Notes: generated by a model from the sequence alone, not told the origin. DNA of 64,000 nucleotides from Bradyrhizobiaceae bacterium (GCA_003963435.1 RXJC01000050.1:1-64000); one strand, 5' to 3'. Positions 1 through 8,530 are shown, counted from the stretch's first letter. Numbers and translations: made by a program.

Positions 1-432
1 GACGTCTCCGCCACCGGCGCGCGCCTGCAACTCAACAGCTCGGCCTGGATCGCCGAGGCGTTCACGCTGGTGTTCGCCAGCGGCCTGCGCAAGGCGTGCC
101 GCGTCGCCTGGCGCAAGGAGCGGCTGATCGGCAGCGCCTTCGCCGACGGCTATGCCAGTGTGGAGGAGCAGGCCGCGATGATGACCGCGGATGAGCAGGC
201 CCGCCACCGCCTCGGCATCGGCGCGCGCGTCAGGTCCGCACGCGACAAGCGCGGCTACACGCAAGGCCAGCTCGCCGAGCGCCTCAGCGTCACGCCGGCG
301 TTCATCGTCGCGGCAGAGCAGGGCGAGGCGGATATTCCGCTGTACCAGCTGATGCGAATTGCGGATGTGTTGATGGTGGGGCTGGACGGCCTGGTGGCCG
401 GGCCGGTGCCGGAGGAGGTGGATGCGGAGTAG
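1..432 (+). CDS. PilZ-XRE fusion regulator, 5'-truncated by window edge
   Basis: The frame is open from base 1, so the N-terminus lies outside the window. The first residues (DVSATGARLQL) match the conserved second half of a PilZ domain, the family that often binds cyclic di-GMP. A long helix follows, then an XRE-type helix-turn-helix near the C-terminus (IGARVRSARDKRGYTQ, then LAERLSVTPAFI). This suggests a transcription factor that could respond to cyclic di-GMP, but the RxxxR half of the PilZ site is not visible here. An internal ATG at 70 would start mid-domain and is not the true start. Confidence 0.7.
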   Translation, partial: DVSATGARLQLNSSAWIAEAFTLVFASGLRKACRVAWRKERLIGSAFADGYASVEEQAAMMTADEQARHRLGIGARVRSARDKRGYTQGQLAERLSVTPAFIVAAEQGEADIPLYQLMRIADVLMVGLDGLVAGPVPEEVDAE

Positions 433-483
433 GGCTTCGTAGCGGCAAGGGTCGTCGTTCGGGCTGGCGCACCGGCCTATCAC

Positions 484-601
484 CGTCATTGCGAGCGTAG
501 CGACTTGTCCGCCGAAGCCTTGGCGAAGGCGGAAGCAATCCAGGACTGCCTCCGCGAAGGAAGTCTGGATTGCTTCGTCGCAAGAGCTCCTCGCAATGAC
601 G
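484..601. repeat. interspersed inverted-repeat element
   Basis: Perfect 12-bp ends (CGTCATTGCGAG and its complement) enclose about 95 bp with a nested inverted repeat around GAAGCAATCCAG. Elements of this type are scattered through Bradyrhizobium-like genomes. No gene is supported inside it. Confidence 0.7.
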
Positions 602-712
602 CTGAAAGAGCGGTGGCGCGCCAAAGCCGCCTGTACCAGCCCGCACCTCGCGCGAAATTTGCTTGCCTTGCCCCGAGTCCTTTTGCACTCTTGGCGCGAA
701 GGAGACCCCTGC

Positions 713-994
713 ATGACAAAAATCACCACCGCCTGCGTGCTCGGAACCGCCCTGGTGCTGGGCAGCCTTGCAACATCAGGCGTTGAAGCCAAGACGCGCA
801 AAGCCGTCGTCGTCCGCGCGCCGCAAGAGCGCCTCATCGTCACCGCGCCCGTGCTGCGTCCGACGCCGTGGGATTACAATGTCGTTCCGCGCTATCGCTA
901 CCGCCCCGAGGACGACAAGGTCGATCCCTACGGCCCGCCGATCGTGCCGTCCTATGTCCGTTACGAGGGCTGGCGCTGGCCGTATTGGTGGTAG
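713..994 (+). CDS. small secreted protein, aromatic-rich C-terminus
   Basis: A 93-residue protein with an N-terminal signal peptide (hydrophobic stretch at residues 8-22, likely cleavage after GVEA). The mature part is rich in Arg, Pro and Tyr and ends in YEGWRWPYWW. The start at 713 is chosen because GAAGGAG lies about 8 bases upstream and the signal peptide begins there; the upstream in-frame ATG at 596 lies inside a repeat. Short exported proteins of this kind are common in rhizobia and have no known function. No enzymatic motif is visible. Confidence 0.7.
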   Translation: MTKITTACVLGTALVLGSLATSGVEAKTRKAVVVRAPQERLIVTAPVLRPTPWDYNVVPRYRYRPEDDKVDPYGPPIVPSYVRYEGWRWPYWW

Positions 995-1007
995 CAAGCG
1001 ACAATCT

Positions 1008-1130
1008 GTAGGGTGGGCAAAGCGACTTGTCCGCCGTAGCTCGAAGAGCGAAGGCGGAAGCGGGCGCACGCATCTCTGGCCGGATCGGAAAGATCGTGGG
1101 CACGGCGCGGTGCGCCTTTGCCCACCCTAC
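1008..1130. repeat. interspersed inverted-repeat element
   Basis: Perfect 15-bp terminal inverted repeats (GTAGGGTGGGCAAAG and complement) at 1008-1022 and 1116-1130. It lies between convergent genes and is a dispersed palindromic element rather than a gene. Confidence 0.65.
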
Positions 1131-1168
1131 GCCGCCGGTCCGTTTCGAGCGATGTGCGACGCGGCCAT

Positions 1169-2032
1169 TCAATACGTTGCGCGATCGGGCGTGCTGCCGA
1201 ATTTGTAGTTGAGCGTCAGGCGGGCGGTATCCACGGTGAACCGCTGGCTCTGCGTGATCGTCGTCGAGGGAAACACCCCCACTTGGTCGAGCGCTGTCAC
1301 GGATGAGCGCCCGAGGTCGACGTGCAGGTATTCGAGCCCAACGTTCCAGTTGCCGAAAGCCTTCGAGACGCCAGCGCCCGCGCTCCAGCCCAGCCGTGTC
1401 TCGGCCGCCGTGCCGGTCATATTGATGTCCGTACATCCGGTCCCGCCGGGCGTGCAGGCAAAACCGATGCTGGCCCTGGTGCGGCCATAGGCGAGGCCGC
1501 CCGTGCCGTAGAGCAGCCAGTCATTCACGGCATAGCCGAGCTTGCCGCGCAGGGTGCCGAACCAGTCGAGGTTTGCAGAAAGACTTTCGTCGACATTGGC
1601 GAATGTGGCTGCTGCCGAGGTCGTGACCAGGCGGCCGGCGTGAAAGTCAGCGGCCTGGATGTCCGTGACGGCACCGAGCACCCAGTTGCCGAACTGCCTG
1701 TCGTAGCCGAACTGAAGCCCACCGAACACGCCATTCGGATTGAGGTTCGGGAACGCGTTTCCACTGGCGAAACCGGGGAGGCCGGTGGTCAGAAACGTCG
1801 TGATGCCGCCGGCATCTCCGGGATTGACGAGACTGAGACGCGGATCGGTGTTCCCACCCCAGCCATAACCGACATTGCCGCCGACGTAGAAGCCGGTCCA
1901 GTCGTAGGCCGCAGCGAGAGGGGGAGCCTTGAAAGCGGGGCGGGCGGCAAGATCCGCGGCGTTCGCGTTGCAGAGGCCGGAAACGGCGATGGCCGCAGCC
2001 AAAGACAGGATCTTCTTCACGACAGCCCTCAT
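1169..2032 (-). CDS. outer-membrane beta-barrel protein (Omp25/porin-like)
   Basis: A 287-residue protein with a signal peptide (hydrophobic residues 9-25, cleavage after NANA). The motif YDWTGFYVGGNVGYGWGG after the signal is typical of the rhizobial Omp25/Omp31 eight-strand barrel family, and the end (ARLTLNYKF) has the C-terminal Phe expected of a barrel. The start at 2032 gives the signal peptide directly; upstream codons to 2227 are non-coding in character. The likely role is structural in the outer membrane. Confidence 0.85.
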   Translation of the reverse strand: MRAVVKKILSLAAAIAVSGLCNANAADLAARPAFKAPPLAAAYDWTGFYVGGNVGYGWGGNTDPRLSLVNPGDAGGITTFLTTGLPGFASGNAFPNLNPNGVFGGLQFGYDRQFGNWVLGAVTDIQAADFHAGRLVTTSAAATFANVDESLSANLDWFGTLRGKLGYAVNDWLLYGTGGLAYGRTRASIGFACTPGGTGCTDINMTGTAAETRLGWSAGAGVSKAFGNWNVGLEYLHVDLGRSSVTALDQVGVFPSTTITQSQRFTVDTARLTLNYKFGSTPDRATY

Positions 2033-2305
2033 TTGATCGACGCCAATCATTCGACTGCAATCCAGCGCGAATCCCGCGGATATCTGCGGCAGCCCACGCG
2101 CGCAGGGATAGCAAAGGCCTGACTCTGTGGCGTCATCCGTTTGGAGTATTTTTCGGTCATCGCGGCACTGACAAGGAAGCGGGCCTTGGCGATGGAACGG
2201 CTCCCTCTGCGTTTCTCCACAGGGCAATGCGCGGGGCTTTCGAGGTTAACACATTGGTTATGTCTTTGCGGTCATTTTCGCGACCTCAGTCAGCGAGGAG
2301 ACACC

Positions 2306-2572
2306 ATGTCCGACATCACCATTCCCGGCGGCAAGATCCGGTCCTTCGTCGAGCGGATCGAGAACCTCGACACGGAAATGCAGGAGTTGAGCGAGCAGAA
2401 GAAGGAAGTCTTCGCGGAAGCCAAGGGCGAGGGTTTCGACGTGAAGATCCTCAAGGAGATCATCAAGCTGCGCAAGGAAGACAAGAACGAGCGCGACGAG
2501 CGCGAAAGCCTGCTCGACCTCTACATGCGCGCGATGGAGACGGCCTCGCCGGAGCAGGCGAAGGCGGCGTGA
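2306..2572 (+). CDS. gapR: GapR-type nucleoid-associated protein (DUF2312)
   Basis: An 88-residue, charged, helical protein with the DUF2312 pattern (SFVERIENLDTEMQEL, then KEVFAEAKGEGFDVKILKEI, then LRKEDKNERDERESLLDLYM). In Caulobacter this family is GapR, which binds overtwisted DNA and stimulates topoisomerases ahead of replication and transcription. A Shine-Dalgarno GAGGAG lies 6 bases before the ATG. Length and composition match the family. It is a core gene and marks this end of the window as ordinary alphaproteobacterial chromosome. Confidence 0.9.
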   Translation: MSDITIPGGKIRSFVERIENLDTEMQELSEQKKEVFAEAKGEGFDVKILKEIIKLRKEDKNERDERESLLDLYMRAMETASPEQAKAA

Positions 2573-2660
2573 GGCTCGCGGATTGATGGGAGAGGAGAGA
2601 TGGCCGCGATCCCGGGATTGCGGCTATCGCTACGGCGCGAAGCTGCGGATGTCAGGCGCT

Positions 2661-3524
2661 TCAGCTCCGGCGCCGCTTGGTGGCCTGGCCGATCACCCTG
2701 GGATGGGAAAAGTCGGCTTCGCTCTCGAGGGTTTGCGCGGGGTTGCTGACGCGGCCTGTGAAGGCGTCCGTCCACTCGCCCAGCATCTCGTCGCGATCCG
2801 GCCAGGCGTCCATTGATTCCTGATCGCGGTACATGGCGAAGGGGCGCAGCGTGCTCTCGTAGAAATCGACCTGCGCATGCCGGCGATATTGCGCCGGCTG
2901 GTAGCCGTTCCAGTGCAGGAGCTGGCCGAGCGGCCGGCGATAGCGGCGATCCTGGTCGATGGCGGGATAGCCGATCGGGATCGTGCCATAGGCCATCATC
3001 CATTCGGGATAGCCGAGCACGCCTGCGAGCTCGCGATTGGTCTCGGCCTCGCCGCCGCCGGACAGCCAGGCCGAGGTCAATCCTTCCGCGGTGACGCCGA
3101 GCTGGATGTTCTGGATGGCCGCGCCGAGCGAGCAGTAGAAGATCGCCTCGTTGTTGTCGCGATACTCGGCGTCGAATTCGGGCGAGGTCGCCTGCGGAAA
3201 GCAGACCTTCCACCGGGGATCGCCGAGCACGAGGATGATCGCGACCGTGTTGGCGAGATAGGTCTTCTTCACGGCCGGAAAGCCCTTGGCGTGATCGACC
3301 AGCCGCTGCGCCTGGCGCAGGAACACCGCCAGCACCTTGTCGCGTATCGCGGCATCGTCGACGACGATGAAGTCCCAGCACTGCACGTTCGCCCCCGACG
3401 GCGCCCATCGCCCGCAATCGACGATCCGCTCCAGCACGTCCCGCCCGACGCTGCGGCCCGGCTCGAACTTCCGCACGCTGCGGCGCTTGCGAATGACGTC
3501 CTGGAAGAGCGGGGCGTCGGTCAT
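2661..3524 (-). CDS. nitroreductase family protein
   Basis: A 287-residue FMN-binding oxidoreductase-type protein. The N-terminal RKRRSVRKFEPG is the classic nitroreductase flavin-phosphate motif, followed by GRWAPSGANVQCWDF and, near residue 205, WMMAYGTIPIGYP. It should reduce nitro-aromatics, quinones or related substrates with NAD(P)H in the cytoplasm. The C-terminal ~70 residues extend beyond the common nitroreductase fold. The start at 3524 lies at the motif-bearing N-terminus; upstream codons look non-coding. It is monocistronic. Confidence 0.85.
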   Translation of the reverse strand: MTDAPLFQDVIRKRRSVRKFEPGRSVGRDVLERIVDCGRWAPSGANVQCWDFIVVDDAAIRDKVLAVFLRQAQRLVDHAKGFPAVKKTYLANTVAIILVLGDPRWKVCFPQATSPEFDAEYRDNNEAIFYCSLGAAIQNIQLGVTAEGLTSAWLSGGGEAETNRELAGVLGYPEWMMAYGTIPIGYPAIDQDRRYRRPLGQLLHWNGYQPAQYRRHAQVDFYESTLRPFAMYRDQESMDAWPDRDEMLGEWTDAFTGRVSNPAQTLESEADFSHPRVIGQATKRRRS

Positions 3525-3632
3525 CAGGCGGTCCTCCCGATAATTTGTTTGGCGGGAGTGTAAGGCGGCGAATGCGAAGGTGGAAGCGCAGGCTTGGCGC
3601 AATGCCTCGATGTCAGCGCGTTGCACGTAGCG

Positions 3633-3722
3633 CGTAGGGTGGGTTAGCCGAAGGCGTAACCCACCGCTTCTGCTCCCGCGGACAAATAATTGGTGGGTTA
3701 CGCTCCGCTAACCCACCCTACG
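3633..3722. repeat. interspersed inverted-repeat element
   Basis: Ends CGTAGGGTGGGTTAGC and its complement at 3707-3722 form a perfect 16-bp inverted repeat, with a second internal palindrome around GTAACCCACC. It resembles the element at 1008-1130. Confidence 0.7.
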
Positions 3723-3769
3723 ACGCTGATGATGGGCCGTCTGGATCAGTCCCGCCGCAATCAGGGCCA

Positions 3770-4282
3770 TCAATAGCGGCTGCCGCTGCCCTTCTGCTGG
3801 GTGATCCAGTCCGACAATGATTTCGGTTTCGCTTTCACCATCCGGACGGGTGATGCCTTCGGATTGTCGCGCAGGCCTTTCGCCGAACCTGCGCGCGGCG
3901 CGTGCGTTGCGTTGCCTCTCGAGGCCGCCGTCGCTGCCTCCGCGGCTTCCTTCTCCAGGCGCAACTGCTTCAACCGCGCCATCTTGAGGCGCTCTGCCTC
4001 GACTTCGGGCCGCTCGGCGAGCAGCGGCTTGGGTTGAGCCAACTCAGCCGGGACCAGGACGCCGAGAATGGTCGCCTCGCCGAGCGCCTTGCAGGCCTCC
4101 AACCGATGCAGGCCCTCGACCAGAACGAGGCGGTCTCCGTCAAGCCGCACGGAAATGGGGGTCTGTTGCCCGATGTCCAGCATGCTTTCCGCGATCTCCG
4201 CGACGATCTCGGGCTTGATGGCTTTCTTCTGCTTCGTGGGAACGAAGATTGTCTCGATCGGGAAGCTTTCCGGTTTGGGCAT
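3770..4282 (-). CDS. ParB/Srx N-terminal domain protein
   Basis: A 170-residue protein whose first ~95 residues form a ParB N-terminal-like domain: PTKQKKAIKPEIVAEIAESM, then QTPISVRLDGDRLVLVEGLHRLEACKALG. The EGLHRL segment is the phosphate-binding (E/GxxR) motif where CTP or ATP binds in ParB/Srx-type proteins. The rest is a charged helix and a basic low-complexity tail. There is no HTH, so it is not a chromosome-partition ParB. Stand-alone domains of this type are often plasmid- or phage-derived. It sits at the boundary of the accessory region. Confidence 0.75.
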   Translation of the reverse strand: MPKPESFPIETIFVPTKQKKAIKPEIVAEIAESMLDIGQQTPISVRLDGDRLVLVEGLHRLEACKALGEATILGVLVPAELAQPKPLLAERPEVEAERLKMARLKQLRLEKEAAEAATAASRGNATHAPRAGSAKGLRDNPKASPVRMVKAKPKSLSDWITQQKGSGSRY

Positions 4283-4431
4283 AATCTGACTCCGCTTCTA
4301 CCGGGGCCGTTGGAACCCATGCCGGTGGAGAGGGGAGTTTAGGAGGGAAGGGCTCGACCGCAAAGGAAATTCGGCGGCGGGTATTCATGGACAGTGAAGC
4401 TGAAACTGATCTGCGACTCCGGAGACAACTC

Positions 4432-4512
4432 GGATGGGTGGAGCAAAGCGAAACTCACCGCCATACGCGCGGACAGATTATAGGTCTAGCAGTGCTCTAC
4501 CCATCCTACGGG
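4432..4512. repeat. decayed interspersed inverted repeat
   Basis: GGATGGGTGGAGC at the left and CTCTACCCATCC at the right form an imperfect inverted repeat related to the genome-wide elements nearby. The 4283-4576 stretch otherwise shows no gene. Confidence 0.45.
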
Positions 4513-4576
4513 CTTGACGATAACTTTGTGATGTCTAGGCTGTTGATGGGGTTACTGACAACCGGGGGCTGCGTCG

Positions 4577-4900
4577 ATGGACTGGAGGCAGAAACTCAAT
4601 ATCACGATAGCGATTCTGCTGTTGGCGAACGTTGGAGTTTTGATTTTCGCATTATGGAGAAACCGATTCGATCCTGTCGTAACGGATATGGTACTCAAGA
4701 ATTTTCCGACCATTATAGGTCTACCATTTGCGTTTATTGCATCGTTTGTTGTCGTCGCACTGTTTCGGCAGGGCGACGCTCCGATGGCATTCAAAGGCCT
4801 CGGCCTAGAATTTCAGGGCGCATCGGGTGAAGTAATTCTATGGCTATTATGCTTCGTCGCCACCGCAACTATGATTAAGTGGTTCTGGGTAAATTCCTAA
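4577..4900 (+). CDS. small membrane protein, unknown function
   Basis: A 107-residue protein with three hydrophobic segments (about residues 8-27, 43-63 and 86-103) and almost no loops. Base composition is visibly AT-richer than the flanking chromosome, and the gene sits between two decayed inverted repeats (4432-4512 and about 4936-5022), which suggests acquisition. I recognise no family. It could be an accessory membrane subunit of the neighbouring defence-type genes, but nothing in the sequence links them. Confidence 0.55.
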   Translation: MDWRQKLNITIAILLLANVGVLIFALWRNRFDPVVTDMVLKNFPTIIGLPFAFIASFVVVALFRQGDAPMAFKGLGLEFQGASGEVILWLLCFVATATMIKWFWVNS

Positions 4901-5095
4901 GAAAAACGCGCGTAGTTCGCGTGGTGAGCCGTTCGTGACTGCTCTACGACCGGTAGAGCGTAGCGAAACCATCAAGGCCTATCGTCGAACGATGGGTTTC
5001 GTAAGGACCCTACCCATCCTAGGGGTGTCACCGTAATCCCTACGAGCTGTCACGGCAGTGCCGCGCCAATTGGCACAGAGCGAAATGTGAGTTAG

Positions 5096-5989
5096 ATGAA
5101 AAAGTATCAATTGCGCTTGGTCATGGACGACAATAACGATTTTATCGACATCGATGTTTCGGAGCACAATGAATTATTGCTTGTGGAGAGTCACCTAAAT
5201 CACGCTATCGGAGTTGAGGACAAGTTCGATGTGACCGTTCAAAACTACTTAGAATTTGAGACCTCGATTCTTTGTGAGGCCGCGCGAGACCTCATCGGGA
5301 CACAAAGAGGTGCCGAAGAGCACGAACGTCTTCGTCGCCTGTTTGCCAGGAGAGTTTTAAATGTTCTGTCCTCGGCTCGTCTATATTTGGATTCTTTAGC
5401 GCATCACGCCGCGCAAATACTGTCTGACGATCCAGGACGTCTCGCGAAAGTAGAGACGGCGCGACGAGCGCAATACGATTCATCCAGCGAATATCGACTT
5501 GCCGAATCTCTTCGTAACTATGCCCAACATCGAGCGCTTGCCGTTCATGGGCTGATTGGGAAGTCGACGCAGCCTGAGACGGATGTCTTCGAGTATTGCA
5601 TTCAGCCATACTTGGATCCCGAAGAACTTCATATGGATCGTAAGTTCAATCTGAGAGTACTCGAGGAACTTCTTCCAAGCGGCCGTGTGGTGGAGTTGAA
5701 GCCTGTGATGAGAGGGTACATCGAAGGGCTGGGGCGAATTCATGCGGTGTTTAGAGCGGAAACGCGTAGTCAGCTCGAGGCTGGAGTAAGGACGCTCTAT
5801 CTGGCTGAAAAGAAATTCCGTTCAGCTTTCCCGATGGCGCCTCTAGCCTTTCTCGGAGCTCTACGGGAAGAAAACGGCATATGGGATGACGTCGTCTACA
5901 TCCACGTTACGCTCAAGAAGCTTCAATCCTACCTCGAGATGGAGATGCCGAGGATGGAGCAATTTCGGCTGCGCCGAGTTAGGTACTGA
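5096..5989 (+). CDS. hypothetical protein, defence-island context
   Basis: A 297-residue soluble protein with no signal peptide or membrane segment. Residues 1-45 are beta-rich (KKYQLRLVMDDNNDFIDIDV); the remainder is mostly helical, with RLRRLFARRVLNVLSSARLYLDSLAHHA around residues 77-105. Codon usage is AT-richer than in the core genes. It is convergent with the HEPN-DUF262 pair downstream. I do not recognise the family; an RNA- or nucleotide-acting role would be a guess. Confidence 0.6.
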   Translation: MKKYQLRLVMDDNNDFIDIDVSEHNELLLVESHLNHAIGVEDKFDVTVQNYLEFETSILCEAARDLIGTQRGAEEHERLRRLFARRVLNVLSSARLYLDSLAHHAAQILSDDPGRLAKVETARRAQYDSSSEYRLAESLRNYAQHRALAVHGLIGKSTQPETDVFEYCIQPYLDPEELHMDRKFNLRVLEELLPSGRVVELKPVMRGYIEGLGRIHAVFRAETRSQLEAGVRTLYLAEKKFRSAFPMAPLAFLGALREENGIWDDVVYIHVTLKKLQSYLEMEMPRMEQFRLRRVRY

Positions 5990-6009
5990 TCCTCGATCGT
6001 TGAACCTAC

Positions 6010-6471
6010 TTAAGGCAAAATTTGGATGAGGCGGGAAGCGTAGTTTCGAACCAAGAAGTGATAGGTGCGAGCTGTGCCGTAACCTATACCGTTGTCGTTT
6101 CCATGAGCCAGTTGATCGCGCAAATCTTTTACGCTGTCGACGGCCTGCTTTTCTGCATCGAGGGCGATCGCCTCCAGCGCCGTGAACCAAGCGCTATCGA
6201 AGCGAGCTAGAATTCTTTCTAGTTTGCGCCGATTAATGCTGCCTTCCCAAGAAAGAGTCGTGTCGATGTAATTGACGATCTCACTTTGGGCGCGCGGTCG
6301 AGCGTAGTTGGTTAGCGAAGATTGTACAACCTGCTCAAAGTATCCCGCCGTAACGATGATTAAGTATTTGGCCAGATGAGATTGCAGATAGATATCCGTA
6401 AGTGCATCGAATTTAGTCACAGAATAAGTGAGCTTCGTTTCGAGCGCAGCAATTTGTGCCGGCTTCTGCAT
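6010..6471 (-). CDS. HEPN domain protein
   Basis: A 153-residue all-helical protein. Near residue 118 it has RDQLAHG, the R-x4-H motif of HEPN ribonucleases, preceded by a helix with YFEQVVQSSLTNYARPRA, as in the MAE_28990/RiboL-PSP type of HEPN. Its ATG overlaps the stop of the upstream DUF262 gene by one base (TAATG), so the two are translationally coupled. HEPN proteins are typical RNA-cleaving effectors or antitoxin partners in defence and toxin systems; the DUF262 partner probably senses or regulates. Confidence 0.7.
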   Translation of the reverse strand: MQKPAQIAALETKLTYSVTKFDALTDIYLQSHLAKYLIIVTAGYFEQVVQSSLTNYARPRAQSEIVNYIDTTLSWEGSINRRKLERILARFDSAWFTALEAIALDAEKQAVDSVKDLRDQLAHGNDNGIGYGTARTYHFLVRNYASRLIQILP

Positions 6472-7532
6472 TAGACAATTGTCTTTTCAGCTTCCGTGAA
6501 GCGCTGATCGACTACGCTTTCATCGGCTGTACTTGTGCTGATAGCTTCTTGGAAGCCCTTCTTGCGAAGAAGCTTGTTATATTTGGTTGCAAATTGCTTT
6601 GGGGTTAGCTCATCGTATAGTTGATGCTTTGCAACAGTGGTGGCAACTGCGTCGAGCACCGCAGCGTTCAGGGACCGAGAAGGACGAAATGCAGAGCTTC
6701 CTAAGCTTTCATAAATGAAATTGAAGGTCTTTTCGAACTGTTCAGAGACCTGCTTCTTCTTTAGCTTTGTAAGATGCCGATTGGCAGACATGAAGCGATT
6801 GAGAAATCTTACCATCGGCGATTGGTAGTTCTCTTTCGAATACAGGAAGGCAAGGAAACGCAAGATGAGCTCCTCGTCCTTTCGCCTGCGGCTTGTTCGG
6901 CCAAATATCTTTCGCCAAGACTCGATCTCGTTCAACTCGCTGAGGAAATCTGAGAATGGCCCGTGATATAGGGCGGCTCTGATCTCCTGCGGTTGAAGTG
7001 GCGTGCCGCCGGTGTTTAGTCTTTCAAAGATCAGATAGACGGAGCTGTCATCATCAGAGGGGAGACTCTGCTGAAAAATCGTTGCGTGTATGATGGTGTT
7101 GTTGATCTGGCGCTTGTCTTCAGGCTCGAGGTCAGCAAACGCCTTTCCCTCAAATCTTTCAGAAACGTTTTCGAGTCGGAACGTCTTGTCTGTGTCCGGA
7201 AATTTCCCAGTCAAGAAGGCAGTCAAAGACGAGAGTCTTTGCAGGCCGTCCACGACCAGCATTTTGTTTGTGTCTTCCTCGCGAAAGAGAAAGATACCAG
7301 GAATTGGTAGTCCCAATAAGATGGATTCGAGAAATCGAGAGGCTTGCGGCTTGGTCCAGACAAAGCTCCTTTGGAAGTCTGGAACGTAAATGTCTCCATT
7401 CTTGAAGCGATCGACGAGACCATCGACCAGAAAGTCGGCCCCGAAGCTGGTAATCTTATACTTGATGTCCACCGCTAACGTGCGGTTCTCGTCAACGAAG
7501 TCCTCGACATCGTCGTCTTCAACGTCAGCCAT
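6471..7532 (-). CDS. DUF262 domain protein (GmrS/ParB-like NTPase fold)
   Basis: A 353-residue protein with the DUF262 signature: FKNGDIYVPDFQRSFVW near residue 46, SILLGLPIPGIFLF near 70, and VVDGLQRLSSLTAFLTG near 93, the form of the D-G-x-Q-R phosphate-binding motif. Also present is FERLNTGGTPLQPQEIRAAL near 169. DUF262 is the N-terminal half of GmrSD-type modification-dependent restriction enzymes and occurs in many anti-phage systems as a DNA- or nucleotide-sensing module. The DUF1524 nuclease half is absent; the HEPN gene is its likely effector. Confidence 0.8.
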   Translation of the reverse strand: MADVEDDDVEDFVDENRTLAVDIKYKITSFGADFLVDGLVDRFKNGDIYVPDFQRSFVWTKPQASRFLESILLGLPIPGIFLFREEDTNKMLVVDGLQRLSSLTAFLTGKFPDTDKTFRLENVSERFEGKAFADLEPEDKRQINNTIIHATIFQQSLPSDDDSSVYLIFERLNTGGTPLQPQEIRAALYHGPFSDFLSELNEIESWRKIFGRTSRRRKDEELILRFLAFLYSKENYQSPMVRFLNRFMSANRHLTKLKKKQVSEQFEKTFNFIYESLGSSAFRPSRSLNAAVLDAVATTVAKHQLYDELTPKQFATKYNKLLRKKGFQEAISTSTADESVVDQRFTEAEKTIV

Positions 7533-7598
7533 CTCAGCCGTGCCTGTTCTTCCAATGGGGCGATTGGTTGAAGGATGAAATCATGCTCCCGAATAGTT

Positions 7599-7632
7599 GT
7601 AAACCACGAGCAGGGTCCTGCTCGTGGTTTAC
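7599..7632. repeat. 16-bp perfect palindrome, probable terminator or operator
   Basis: GTAAACCACGAGCAGG and its exact complement are separated by only two bases. It lies about 67 bases upstream of the DUF262 start and contains the stop codon of an upstream open frame on the same strand. A hairpin terminator between transcription units, or an operator for the DUF262-HEPN operon, both fit. No T-tract follows. Confidence 0.6.
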
Positions 7633-7955
7633 TGAGTAGACTTCTGGATGAGAGTAACGTTGTGAAATTCATCCCAAGTTGGCCATTGCGATGAACGCAG
7701 ACCCAGCAATTTAAGGCGTTTTCGATTCAGCGTGCTAATCGGGATGTCCAGGCTGCGCGCTCTAGCTTGGCCACGGTGAGCAGACCAATTTGTCTGGCCG
7801 GAGCGGGCGGAGATTCGATTTTCTTCGATGACTAGCGCCTCAGAATTCCGCGCCGGCGCACGGGGCCGGGCCGATTGGGCTGCTACTGACTGGAATGGTG
7901 GGCCACGGCTCCAGCGATCGTACGGTAAGATGCCGCGTGATCGGCCGCCGCCGCG
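7629..7955 (-). pseudogene. possible gene remnant without start codon
   Basis: The minus frame ending at the TAA inside the palindrome is open for about 108 codons. Its last ~60 residues look protein-like (EENRISARSGQTNWSAHRGQ, then LDIPISTLNRKRLKLLGLRS, then WPTWDEFHN). No ATG, GTG or TTG start with a ribosome site is seen, and the upstream codons look degenerate. It may be the 3' end of a decayed gene. I do not recognise the family. The rest of 7956-8112 holds no supported gene. Confidence 0.25.
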
Positions 7956-8112
7956 TCAGTGGACGGTAGCGGGAGCTACAAGAAACCCTGAAGGCAGGGT
8001 TGACCGCCCGGGTGTGTTGGCCGATCTCGAGCCGATTCACCCGGCGAATGAACGCCTTCATCAGGGGTAACTTCGAGTCGCGCCAGACGCGCTGGTCGGC
8101 GACTGCGCGGTG

Positions 8113-8529
8113 CTATATGCGCAGCGCCGACCTGAGCCTGGCGAAAGCACGCGCGATCGCGATCCAGAGTCGGTTGATCCACGGCCGCTGCCGATCGTCG
8201 TGAACGACATGACGCGCGATCTGATTGCGCATGACGTTCGACGCCTGGGCTGCCGAGAACGCAGGCAGCCATTCGACGTTGCCGCCCACGACGAAGTAGT
8301 GCGACTTGCAGGGTGCGTCGCAGACCGAAATCGAGGGCTGGACGGTGGGCGTGCCGTTCTGAGCAAATACCTGGTGGCTGTCAGGTACCAGTAGCATTAC
8401 TCGATGCCCGCAGCCGCACGCGCAGGACAGGGCCGCCACCTCGAACTCCTCGGAGTGATACAGTACTCCCTGCGCGAGCTGCTTCGGCAAGCGCTCGACG
8501 GCCTGGTAAGTGAAGCGCATCGCGGTCAT
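8113..8529 (-). CDS. DUF6527 family zinc-ribbon protein of ubiquitin-like operon
   Basis: A 138-residue protein with LAQGVLYHSEEFEVAALSCACGCGHRVMLLV and, near residue 90, CDAPCKSHYFVVGGNVEW. The two cysteine pairs and the P-C-x-S-H-Y motif are the pattern of DUF6527, which consistently accompanies Multi_ubiq and ThiF genes. It probably folds around one metal ion. The role is unknown; a deubiquitinase-like or E2-like function has not been shown as far as I know. Its ATG begins one base after the E1 stop codon. A second in-frame ATG at 8520 is possible. Confidence 0.75.
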   Translation of the reverse strand: MTAMRFTYQAVERLPKQLAQGVLYHSEEFEVAALSCACGCGHRVMLLVPDSHQVFAQNGTPTVQPSISVCDAPCKSHYFVVGGNVEWLPAFSAAQASNVMRNQIARHVVHDDRQRPWINRLWIAIARAFARLRSALRI

Positions 8530-8530
8530 C

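Noticed and set aside
484..601. attenuator or small RNA upstream of the 713 gene
   Set aside because: Similar inverted repeats occur at several other places in the window, so it is a dispersed element.
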